40,191 nt of DNA, from contig KE159696.1 in the NCBI GenBank assembly GCA_000403415.2, forward strand, positions 231,893 through 272,083, given 5' to 3'. Shown here one piece after another: positions 23,649 through 30,445 of this stretch. Position 1 is the stretch's first letter. Each line of letters opens with the position of its first letter. The translations under genes were made by a program, and so were the position numbers. Source of the DNA: Firmicutes bacterium M10-2 (GTDB lineage Bacteria > Bacillota_I > Bacilli_A > Erysipelotrichales > Erysipelotrichaceae). A model generated the notes under the pieces. The model had not been told where the DNA came from. It did no database searches and worked only from the letters and a program-made list of their open reading frames with translations.

Positions 23649-24275
23649 TTATTTTTTCGCATTCTTTTTGACTTGTTTTGCTGTTTCTTTTACAAGATCT
23701 TCTGCTTCTTTCGCATCTTTGATTGCTTCTTTTTTTGTTTCATCAATTTCTTTATCTTTGATGCGCTTATCTTCCGCAGCGAACTTCTTTTCATCTTCGG
23801 CTATTTTATTCAGCTCTGCTCTGTTTTCTTTTGCCAATTCTTTTGCTGCTTCTTTTTGAGATCGAGCCATTTCATCAATGGACTCTTTTTCTTCTTTTAC
23901 GACAGCCTTGTCAATTTTCGCAGCCCCTTTGGCAAGATCTTTATCATCCTTGTATTGTTCCTTAGCAGCTTTTTTAATTTCTTTTGTTGGATCTTCATTG
24001 GCTTCTACGTGAAGGACTCCGCCGGCTACTTCTTTTTCGAGATAATCACACCAGATGTCTAAAGCCACAATCATGACATAGAAGAGAATCGTGAAGCAAA
24101 GCGGTGCATAGCAAGAACTGATCACATAAGCAAATACATCAAGGAATTGATATGCGATGCCTTGATAATACGATGTAAATGTTCCATAAGCTTGGAATAC
24201 TGTATAGCACGTATAAATCAAGGATAAAATAGTTACTACGTATAAGAAAATGCGAAGGTTTTTTTCTTTTTTCAT
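23649..24275 (-). CDS. Membrane protein with long charged helical tail
   Basis: The protein is 208 residues of no family I recognise. Two membrane helices lie at about 8-28 and 45-75, with little outside. The remaining 120 or so residues are almost entirely Lys, Glu, Asp and Ala with regular spacing (for example EEKESIDEMARSQKEAAKELA), predicting a long cytoplasmic helix or coiled coil ending in KKNAKK. AGGAGG precedes the ATG. It is a single-gene unit with its own terminator upstream of ABC pair A. A scaffold or membrane-anchoring role is only a guess. Confidence 0.75.
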   Translation of the reverse strand: MKKEKNLRIFLYVVTILSLIYTCYTVFQAYGTFTSYYQGIAYQFLDVFAYVISSCYAPLCFTILFYVMIVALDIWCDYLEKEVAGGVLHVEANEDPTKEIKKAAKEQYKDDKDLAKGAAKIDKAVVKEEKESIDEMARSQKEAAKELAKENRAELNKIAEDEKKFAAEDKRIKDKEIDETKKEAIKDAKEAEDLVKETAKQVKKNAKK

Positions 24276-24329
24276 TTTTCGCTCCTCCTAATATTGTTAT
24301 TGTAAGAGGATTCCCGTCAATACGCAATA

Positions 24330-24356
24330 AAAAAGCTCCTCTCTAAGAGCGGAGCC
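24330..24356 (-). terminator. Terminator after the DUF2500-like pseudogene
   Basis: On the minus strand GCTCCGCTC..GAGAGGAGC forms a stem with a bulge and is followed by a T6 run. It overlaps the distal stop of the original reading frame. Confidence 0.7.
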
Positions 24357-24630
24357 ATGAAAGCATTGGAGCTGAATACACCGGATATAATGTTTCATCA
24401 ATCCAGTTTCCAAACGCCATAATCGTTTGTTCCTGATATTATAATTGACCTTGATATCCTACATCTACACAGTCATATCGTTCTTCATCAACTATAAAAC
24501 TTAAAATCCCATATTTGGTTTGGAATACTAATTTAAAGATGTGTTTGCCAGTCACTGGCGATGTTCCTTTTTTCTTATTGATCAAAAGAGCATGTACTGA
24601 ACAATTATTTTGAAACATTGGTACTTCATT
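24343..24630 (-). pseudogene. DUF2500-like small protein gene with in-frame stop
   Basis: From the ATG at 24630 (AAGGA five bases upstream) a 63-residue frame runs to a TAA at 24441-24439. Beyond this stop the same frame stays open for 31 more codons to a TAG at 24345-24343. The sequence across the stop reads VGYQGQL, stop, YQEQTIMAFGNWID. In DUF2500-type proteins a hydroxyl residue joins these parts as GxLTYQGxxFxxFG, so the stop looks like a mutation. The N-terminal side (KHIFKLVFQTKYG..FIVDEERYD) fits the beta-rich core. Family assignment is tentative. This fills most of the 463-bp gap between the flanking genes. Confidence 0.5.
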
Positions 24631-24702
24631 CCTTTCCTTGAGTAAATATATTGTACACTTTTTTTCTGTAAATTTTTACATTTTTCCAAAATTTCCCATA
24701 AA

Positions 24703-24733
24703 TTGTTTAATTATTCCACTTTAGTTCTATAAT
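24703..24733 (+). promoter_or_regulatory. MATE gene promoter
   Basis: TTGTTT (24703-24708), 19-base spacer, TATAAT (24728-24733). Transcription would begin near 24740, after the in-frame ATG at 24739, which supports the downstream TTG start. Confidence 0.65.
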
Positions 24734-24762
24734 GTAAGATGGTTAGAAGGAAGGGATTTCAT

Positions 24763-26136
24763 TTGAATAAATCACAAATTATTATGACTGAAGGGTCAAT
24801 TTGGAAAAAGATGCTCTTATTTGCTTTCCCCATCTTTTTAGGGCAGCTCTTTCAACAGCTTTACAATACCGCAGATTCTTTGATTGTCGGAAATTTTTTA
24901 GGTTCTCAAGCGTTGGCGGCCGTTTCTAGTTCCGGAAATCTTATTTTTTTAATGATTGGTTTTTTTAACGGTATGTCTATGGGAGCCAGTGTCGTCATTT
25001 CCCGTCTGTTTGGAGCGCAAATTTATGAAAAGATGCAAGAAACAATTTATACAACTGTTGCTCTCGCCTTTTTGATTGGCGCAATTCTTACAGCACTTGG
25101 ACCTATGCTCTCACCGATTTTGCTGGCATGGATGCAGACTCCCTCCGAAGTCATGGCACAATCCAATCTATATTTCAGCATTTATTTTTTAGGCTCGCTG
25201 GGCTTAATCTTATATAACTTTCTGGCCGGGATCATGCGTGCAGTCGGAGATTCAACTACCCCTCTTTACTTTTTGATCCTGTCTTCTTTACTTAATGTTG
25301 CTCTGGATATCGTATTCATTACTCAATTTCATATGGGTGTGGAAGGAGCGGCTTATGCAACAATCATAGCTCAATTCATTTCGGCTTTTTTATCCTTGCT
25401 TGTCATGTTTCGCAAAAATGCCAGTTATCATATCGATCTTTTGCGAATTCGCTTTTATAAAGGGTGTATGATCGAAATCCTGCGTTACGGTTTTCCGACA
25501 GGAATTCAAAATTCGATCATTTCAATCGCGAATGTTGTTGTTCAATCCAATATCAACGCTTTTGGAGCGATGGCGATGGCCGGATGCGGCGCATATTCTA
25601 AGATTGAAGGATTCGCATTCCTGCCGATCATGTCATTCAATATGGCCATATCTACATTTGTTTCTCAAAATATTGGAGCAAATCATATCCAAAGAACATA
25701 TGATGGAGCTAAATTCGGTATTCTTTGTTCTGTGCTTTGCGCCCAAATAATCGGAATTATGATGATTTTCAGTGCAAGATGGGTAATTTCCTTATTCGAT
25801 CCAAACCCGGAAGTCATCACATTTGGAGCAGAACGTATTTACTGCAATTGCTGGTTCTACTTTTTACTGGCGTATTCTCATGCTGTTGCTTCTGTTCTTC
25901 GTGGTGGCGGAAAACCGACCATTCCGATGTATATTATGTTAATTTGCTGGTGTGCGCTTCGTATTGGATTTTTAATGATTACCGGCGCATTCTTTCAAAA
26001 TATCTGGTTCGTATATTGGGTATATCCGCTCACTTGGAGCGCTTCTTCCATTTGTTTTTGGTATTATTTTCGATCAAAATCGTGGCTTATCGAAAACAAT
26101 ACATTTATGGAACTGCAATGCGAAGAAACAAATTAA
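24763..26136 (+). CDS. MATE family efflux transporter
   Basis: The protein is 457 residues with about twelve membrane helices in two similar halves. It shows the family's opening pattern (IWKKMLLFAFPIFLGQLFQQLYNTADSLIVG begins near residue 14) and the repeat of this pattern in the second half (ILRYGFPTGIQNSIIS). These pumps export cationic drugs or metabolites using sodium or proton gradients. The TTG at 24763 is chosen as start: AGAAGGAAGG lies 8 bases upstream, while the ATG at 24739 would lie at or before the transcription start. A monocistronic unit is likely. Confidence 0.93.
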   Translation: MNKSQIIMTEGSIWKKMLLFAFPIFLGQLFQQLYNTADSLIVGNFLGSQALAAVSSSGNLIFLMIGFFNGMSMGASVVISRLFGAQIYEKMQETIYTTVALAFLIGAILTALGPMLSPILLAWMQTPSEVMAQSNLYFSIYFLGSLGLILYNFLAGIMRAVGDSTTPLYFLILSSLLNVALDIVFITQFHMGVEGAAYATIIAQFISAFLSLLVMFRKNASYHIDLLRIRFYKGCMIEILRYGFPTGIQNSIISIANVVVQSNINAFGAMAMAGCGAYSKIEGFAFLPIMSFNMAISTFVSQNIGANHIQRTYDGAKFGILCSVLCAQIIGIMMIFSARWVISLFDPNPEVITFGAERIYCNCWFYFLLAYSHAVASVLRGGGKPTIPMYIMLICWCALRIGFLMITGAFFQNIWFVYWVYPLTWSASSICFWYYFRSKSWLIENNTFMELQCEETN

Positions 26137-26149
26137 TAAATTTTTTTTA

Positions 26150-26181
26150 AGGTTCGATTCAATGTCATCGATCCTTTTTTA
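26150..26181 (+). terminator. MATE gene terminator
   Basis: GGTTCGAT pairs imperfectly with ATCGATCC and is followed by T6. Confidence 0.6.
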
Positions 26182-26185
26182 TTTA

Positions 26186-26220
26186 TAAAAAAAACGAGAA
26201 GAATTTCCTTCTCGTTTAAA
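26186..26220. terminator. Bidirectional terminator between MATE and tRNA-Leu
   Basis: ACGAGAAG (26194-26201) pairs with CTTCTCGT (26208-26215). An A-run on the left serves the leftward tRNA gene and a short T-run lies on the right. Confidence 0.75.
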
Positions 26221-26226
26221 TTCAAA

Positions 26227-26311
26227 TGGTGAGGCCGATGCGACTTGAACGCACACGACCGAAGTCACTACCCCCTCAAAGTAGCGTGTCTGCCGATTCC
26301 ACCACGGCCTC
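26227..26311 (-). tRNA. tRNA-Leu (anticodon GAG)
   Basis: The 85-nt class II tRNA reads on the minus strand. The acceptor is GAGGCCG/CGGCCTC with discriminator A and encoded CCA. The anticodon stem is CTACT/GGTAG with loop TTGAGGG, giving anticodon GAG, which decodes CTC and CTT. The long variable arm (TGACTTCGGTC) and the T loop TTCAAGT agree with leucine. Confidence 0.94.
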
Positions 26312-26323
26312 ATTACCCTTAAG

Positions 26324-26352
26324 AGTATACCTGTTCTTTATAAATCCGTCAA
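26324..26352 (-). promoter_or_regulatory. tRNA-Leu promoter
   Basis: On the minus strand TTGACG (26352-26347), 17-base spacer, TATACT (26329-26324), 12 bases before the tRNA 5' end. Confidence 0.85.
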
Positions 26353-26374
26353 TACTAAATTTGTGATTTGAAAG

Positions 26375-26393
26375 TCATCATAAAATATGATGA
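26375..26393. promoter_or_regulatory. Perfect 8-bp dyad upstream of the PAP2 gene
   Basis: TCATCATA-AAA-TATGATGA is a perfect inverted repeat 27 bases before the PAP2 start. It may be a small operator or a leader hairpin. No T-run follows, so it is not a terminator. Confidence 0.35.
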
Positions 26394-26419
26394 AATAGGA
26401 CATGTAAAAGGAGAATTTT

Positions 26420-27073
26420 ATGAATACACATACAAAAAAAGATTTATGTTGGTGTTTGCTTTGGTTTGTACTTTTTTTCGTACTCACCTTGACTTTATGT
26501 ACTTTGGACGTGCAGCCTCTTGGTCCGCTTGAAAGTATGATTGGCTGGTCTTGGCTCAATACATCGTTTCATACATTGACCGGACAATCTGCCTTATTGG
26601 ATAAATTGACTGATATTTCTCTTTATATCGCATTTTTGGAAGTAGCCGGCTTTGCGGTTCTCGGATTGATTCAGCTCGTCAAACAAAAAAGCTTTCTTAA
26701 AGTAGATCGTCAGCTTTATGCACTTGCGATAGTCTATATTGTAATGGCCTGTTTTTATATTTGTTTTGAACATATTGTGATCAATATGCGTCCGGTCCTT
26801 GTCGACGGCTTGCTTGAGCCTTCGTACCCTTCTTCACATACCATGATGTGTGTGACAATATACGGCACCGGAATCGTTGCTGTTTATTCTTTATTTTCCA
26901 AACATACCACTTTTGATCACTGGTTCACCGTGATCAGCATTGCTTTATTGACTTTTGGAGTTGTAGGTCGTTTGCTTTGCGGCATGCATTGGTTTACGGA
27001 TATTGCCGGAGGACTTTTGATTGGGGCAGCTCTGATTGCTTTATACAAATTATTGATCGATGTATTTCAGTGA
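26420..27073 (+). CDS. PAP2 family phosphatase, membrane-bound
   Basis: The protein is 217 residues with about five or six membrane helices. The phosphatase triad is visible: a reduced first motif (NMRPVLVDG), PSSHTM with the second-motif histidine at about 137-142, and GRLLCGMHWFTDIAGG with the nucleophile-type histidine. In motif 1 the usual lysine is not obvious (KxxxxxxRP reads as HIVINMRP). Family members remove phosphate from lipid phosphates such as undecaprenyl pyrophosphate or phosphatidic acid at the outer face of the membrane. AAAAGGAG precedes the ATG. Substrate uncertain. Confidence 0.85.
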   Translation: MNTHTKKDLCWCLLWFVLFFVLTLTLCTLDVQPLGPLESMIGWSWLNTSFHTLTGQSALLDKLTDISLYIAFLEVAGFAVLGLIQLVKQKSFLKVDRQLYALAIVYIVMACFYICFEHIVINMRPVLVDGLLEPSYPSSHTMMCVTIYGTGIVAVYSLFSKHTTFDHWFTVISIALLTFGVVGRLLCGMHWFTDIAGGLLIGAALIALYKLLIDVFQ

Positions 27074-27112
27074 ACTTTCTTTTATTTAAATGTTATGATG
27101 CATTTAAATAAA
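27071..27112 (+). promoter_or_regulatory. Lipoprotein gene promoter with a 12-bp perfect dyad
   Basis: TTTATTTAAATG (27081-27092) and CATTTAAATAAA (27101-27112) are perfect inverted repeats. The eight-base centre contains the extended -10 box TGTTATGAT (TATGAT at 27094-27099); a weak -35 (TGAACT, 27071-27076) is 17 bases before it. The right arm runs into the ribosome site AAAGGAGAG. A repressor bound to the dyad would cover the promoter, or the hairpin could hide the ribosome site if transcription starts upstream. Confidence 0.5.
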
Positions 27113-27124
27113 GGAGAGAGCAAT

Positions 27125-27724
27125 ATGAATAAAAAATCAATGACATTTGCTGCGATTGCGGCAATGATGCTGGTTGGATGCAGCTCTTCAACAAACACAC
27201 CGACCACAGGAAAAACAGAAGAAGCATCCGAAAAACAAGAAATTGTCAGTAAGAAACAAGAAGATACATCAAACAGCAAACAAGACATCAAAAGCGATGT
27301 AATCGACGGAATCATTTCTGATTTAAAAAACGATGGATATCAAATTGAAAATGAGTATGAAGAAAACAATATTACCAATGCTTCGATCACCACGGCAGAA
27401 AAAGGAAACATTGATTATGAGTTCTTCGTATTTGCCGATGATGCAGATGCAAAAAACGCAATGGATACGATCTATCAAGATGAATCATCGGATAAAGATT
27501 CCGATACTACATTGACTCTTTCGGATGACAAAACACAAATAGAAAAAATCGATCATGAAGACAATGAAACAACTCTTTATGTTTTGAACGATAACGTTAT
27601 TGTCAAAGGAAATGTTCCATCCTCACAATACGATGATCTCAAAGAACAGTTTATTACATGGGGATTTTTGTATGGTGAACAAGTAACAAACCAAGATATC
27701 GAAGCGACTGAAAAGAACAATTAA
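27125..27724 (+). CDS. Putative lipoprotein, unrecognised
   Basis: The protein is 199 residues from the ATG at 27125, which follows AAAGGAGAG. It starts with a lipoprotein signal, MNKKSMTFAAIAAMMLVGC, where LVGC is the lipobox and the cysteine is the lipid-modified residue. A Ser/Thr/Glu/Lys-rich linker of about 40 residues follows, then an acidic domain of mixed strands and helices (IIDGIISDLKNDGYQIE-like opening near residue 57). No family was recognised. It would be anchored on the outer face of the cell membrane. It overlaps nothing and is followed four bases later by the flavodoxin-like gene, so the two were probably cotranscribed. Confidence 0.75.
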   Translation: MNKKSMTFAAIAAMMLVGCSSSTNTPTTGKTEEASEKQEIVSKKQEDTSNSKQDIKSDVIDGIISDLKNDGYQIENEYEENNITNASITTAEKGNIDYEFFVFADDADAKNAMDTIYQDESSDKDSDTTLTLSDDKTQIEKIDHEDNETTLYVLNDNVIVKGNVPSSQYDDLKEQFITWGFLYGEQVTNQDIEATEKNN

Positions 27725-27923
27725 ATTTATGGAAACACTACAAAAAACATTAGTGGCCTATTTTGGAGGCCAAGATCCGCAAAATTCCACAGTTGCAAAA
27801 GTTGCAAAAGAACTTGCTGAATTAACCGGTGCCGATCTTTATTCGATTCTTCCTGTTGAATCCTATAGTAAAAACGAACAGCAATGTATAGAACAGGCAT
27901 TAAAAGAAATCAAAGAAAATGCA

Positions 27924-28156
27924 AGACCGACAATTGTCGGACCTCAGGCTGTTGACAAAGTCGATTTTTCAAATCGGCTTTGTCACAGCTTTTTATTTTT
28001 CTCCCACAAATGAATAAAAAAAGAGCAATTTGAGGTATTTAAGTACCTAATATTACTCTTTTTTTAGACCTTTTTACCCACTTTTATTTTATTGAAATTT
28101 AATTTTTTCAAAATAGGTAGTTTGTCAACACTCTGAGACCGACAATTGTCGGACCT
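27924..28156. repeat. 21-bp target site duplication flanking MITE copy 3
   Basis: The same 21 bases, AGACCGACAATTG.. to ..TCGGACCT, occur at 27924-27944 and 28136-28156, immediately outside the MITE. They contain the perfect 14-bp palindrome CCGACAATTGTCGG. The reconstructed gene needs only one copy, so this is a true target duplication. Confidence 0.9.
27945..28135 (-). mobile_element. MITE copy 3 (191 bp), inverted
   Basis: This is the reverse complement of copy 1, identical as far as I can read. The identity and clean target duplication indicate recent movement. It brings a bidirectional terminator into the coding region of a flavodoxin-like gene. Confidence 0.9.
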
Positions 28157-28462
28157 TTGCCGGTTCTTGATCAATATTCAACGATCATTTTGGGATTTCC
28201 GAATTGGTGCGGTACAACCCCAAAAATCCTTTTTAGTTTTTTAGATCATTATTATAATCAAGGCCTTTTAAAAAATAAGCGTGTCTTACCTTTTATCATC
28301 AACGATGGGTCGGGAATCAATCGTTGTATCACAGACTTGATCGGTACTTATCCGAATACATCGATTCTCGAAGGTTCCGCGTTTATCGCGAATAAATTCG
28401 ATACCGCAGTTCCTTTGGCTTTGGAATGGATCCAGAAAATAATGTAATTCGCAAATACAGAA

Positions 28463-28488
28463 ACCACCGGCGAACCGGTGGTTTTTTA
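28463..28488 (+). terminator. Terminator of the lipoprotein-flavodoxin unit
   Basis: ACCACCGG-CGAA-CCGGTGGT followed by T6, 15 bases after the flavodoxin stop. Confidence 0.9.
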
Positions 28489-28507
28489 TTGATTGGCTGC
28501 TATTTAA

Positions 28508-28536
28508 TGAAAAAGGAAGAATTATTATTTCTTCCT
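28508..28536 (-). terminator. rlmD terminator
   Basis: On the minus strand GGAAGAA pairs with TTCTTCC across a short loop and is followed by T5, next to the stop codon. Confidence 0.75.
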
Positions 28537-29820
28537 TCACGATTTTGTTTCTTTTTCAATCAATGTCACGCATTCGATACCGGTCGTATATGGAAACATA
28601 TCAACCGGCTGAATTTTTTTTGCGATATAATTTTTCTCTTTCAATCGATCGATATCTCGTTTTAAGGTTTTCGGGTTGCATGAAATATAAATTACTTTTT
28701 TCGGATCAATCCGTTCAATGTGAACGATGCCTTCCTCGCTTAGTCCTTTTCTTGGCGGATCGACAATAAGTACATCGCATTTTCCTTCAAATTCTTTTGC
28801 GAATTGAGTAGCATCCTGACATATATAACGACAATTTTTAATTCCATTTAATTTTACATTTTCATTGGCATTTTCAACGGCTTCTTGGACAATCTCAACG
28901 CCGATCACTTCTTTTACATATTTTGAAATGGCCATTCCAATCGTTCCGGTGCCGGCATATAATTCTACGCATCGTTCATTTCCCTGAAAATCGGCAAGGT
29001 TGATTGCCGTTTGATAAAGCACTTCCATTTGGTTTTGATTAACTTGAAAAAACGATTTGAAATGAAGTTTCACTTTATTTCCCAAACATTCGCTCATCAT
29101 CCAGTCTTGACCAAACAATACTTTATACTTTTCTCCTAAGATCACATTGTCTTTTCTTAAATTTTCGTTAAATACGACACTTTCCAGATCCGGAAAGGTT
29201 TTGATCAACTTTTTCGTCAATTGATCAAGATCAATATTTTTTCTTCCGATAAAAACGACTTGTTCGTTGCGAATCATGACATGGCGCAGTTCTTTTGCCT
29301 GCAGAACGGAACAATTCTCTTTAATCCATAAAAATATCTTATTGATTCTCGAAGATTCGATCATACAGGACTTTGTATCTATAACTTCATTGGAATGAAG
29401 TTTATAAAATCCCATTTCAATTTTTCCGTCTTTAGCACGAATTGGAAATTGTGCTTTATTTCGATAATATAAAGGTTCTTTGGCCGGGATGATCTTGTCG
29501 ACATTCAATTCGTGAAAAAGTTCTTTCATCCATTGATTTTTGAATGCACATTGTCCTTCGTAAGTCACATGTTGAAGCTGACAACCTCCACACCATTTTG
29601 CGACAGGACATGGAGGATGCTGACGAAAAGGACTCTTTGTTTTTCGTTCGATAACTTTTCCTATCGCATATTTTGAATAAACTTTGATAATCTTGATTAA
29701 AGCTTCTTCGGTTGGAAGCAAATCATAAACAAACACCACTTCATCCTTTACTTTTGCGATTCCTGCTCCCATATCGGTAAGATCAGTGCAAACCACTTCA
29801 TACATTTCATTTTTTTTCAT
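28537..29820 (-). CDS. rlmD: 23S rRNA (uracil-5-)-methyltransferase, RlmD/RlmCD type
   Basis: The protein is 427 residues of the RumA/TrmA family. A TRAM domain lies at about 1-58, followed by an iron-sulfur cysteine cluster (CPVAKWCGGCQ near 71-81). The Rossmann methyltransferase part has ELYAGTGTIGMA (SAM binding, about 288-299), LIVDPPRKGL, and YISCNPKTL with the catalytic cysteine. It makes 5-methyluridine in 23S rRNA; Firmicutes often have one enzyme for two sites. AGGATT is a modest ribosome site before the ATG. It is divergent from the marR-ABC operon. Target site on rRNA is inferred from family only. Confidence 0.92.
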   Translation of the reverse strand: MKKNEMYEVVCTDLTDMGAGIAKVKDEVVFVYDLLPTEEALIKIIKVYSKYAIGKVIERKTKSPFRQHPPCPVAKWCGGCQLQHVTYEGQCAFKNQWMKELFHELNVDKIIPAKEPLYYRNKAQFPIRAKDGKIEMGFYKLHSNEVIDTKSCMIESSRINKIFLWIKENCSVLQAKELRHVMIRNEQVVFIGRKNIDLDQLTKKLIKTFPDLESVVFNENLRKDNVILGEKYKVLFGQDWMMSECLGNKVKLHFKSFFQVNQNQMEVLYQTAINLADFQGNERCVELYAGTGTIGMAISKYVKEVIGVEIVQEAVENANENVKLNGIKNCRYICQDATQFAKEFEGKCDVLIVDPPRKGLSEEGIVHIERIDPKKVIYISCNPKTLKRDIDRLKEKNYIAKKIQPVDMFPYTTGIECVTLIEKETKS

Positions 29821-29891
29821 GATTTAATCCTAACATTTTTTGTATGAATATGCGATGAAAACAAATCCTCCTATAATTTAAGGAGATAGGA

Positions 29892-29940
29892 TTGACACGA
29901 TTTATATAGCATACTATAATTGTTTCTAGCACGCTATATA
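29892..29940 (+). promoter_or_regulatory. marR-ABC pair B promoter with dyad operator
   Basis: TTGACA (29892-29897), 17-base spacer, TATAAT (29915-29920), a consensus promoter. Inverted repeats TATATAGC (29903-29910) and GCTATATA (29933-29940) flank the -10 box and start site, a position suited to repression by the MarR protein encoded next. Confidence 0.8.
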
Positions 29941-29959
29941 TCTGCTGAAAGGAGATCTC

Positions 29960-30445
29960 ATGCCACAACATTACTGTCCGATTGGATTTTATTTTCGAAG
30001 CATTTCCAACTCGATCGATAAACGCTTCAATCAACAATTAAAGTCTTTAGGGCTGACCAAATCGCAACTGGATGTTTTATTTATTCTTTCCAAAAACAAG
30101 GATAAAGAAATTATTCAGCGCGACATTGAAAACTATTTTCATATATCTAACCCTACTGTTACGGGGATCTTGAACCGCCTCGAGCAAAAGGGATATATCG
30201 TTCGCGAACAAAGTAAAAAAGATAAGCGTATCCATCATATCAAATGTATGTTTGATGAAACGGAATTGCGAAAGCTCTTTACAGAAACTGCGGATGATAT
30301 GGAAACTCTTTTGACCAAAGGCTTTTCAGAAGAAGAAAAGATTGAGCTTGCTGCATTGCTTGAAAGAGTAATGAACAATGTCGTTATGGATGAAAAGGAG
30401 GATAAAAATGATAAAAACCTTACTTGCACATTTGAAAGAGTATAA
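29960..30445 (+). CDS. MarR family transcriptional regulator
   Basis: The protein is 161 residues, the usual size. The winged helix is at about 38-105: LTKSQLDVLFILSK, then IENYFHISNPTVTGILNRLEQKGYI (recognition helix) and the wing VREQSKKDKRIHHIK. MarR proteins are dimeric repressors released by small ligands. AAAGGAG lies 6 bases before the ATG. The gene overlaps the first ABC gene by 38 bases, so it is part of the same operon and most likely represses itself and the exporter. Confidence 0.92.
   Translation: MPQHYCPIGFYFRSISNSIDKRFNQQLKSLGLTKSQLDVLFILSKNKDKEIIQRDIENYFHISNPTVTGILNRLEQKGYIVREQSKKDKRIHHIKCMFDETELRKLFTETADDMETLLTKGFSEEEKIELAALLERVMNNVVMDEKEDKNDKNLTCTFERV

Larger units (their letters stand above)
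27729..28447 (+). pseudogene. Flavodoxin-like gene interrupted by MITE copy 3
   Basis: Codons 1-72 (27729-27944) read a flavodoxin start: TLVAYFGGQDPQNSTVAKVA resembles the FMN phosphate loop, which usually reads xYxSxTGNT. After the insertion, the same frame resumes at 28157 with LPVLDQYSTIILGFPNWCGTTP, the typical flavodoxin FPxWxGxxP block that cradles the flavin. Removing the 212 bp of MITE plus one target copy restores an uninterrupted 168-residue protein of normal length for this family. With the insertion the frame continues into the MITE and stops at 28011-28013. The original would be a small electron-transfer or quinone-reductase-type protein. The gene has no clear ribosome site and may rely on coupling to the lipoprotein gene. 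Confidence 0.85.

Noticed and set aside
24739-24762. ATG start for the MATE protein
   Set aside because: It is five bases after the -10 box, so it would be at or before the transcript start; the TTG has a good ribosome site.
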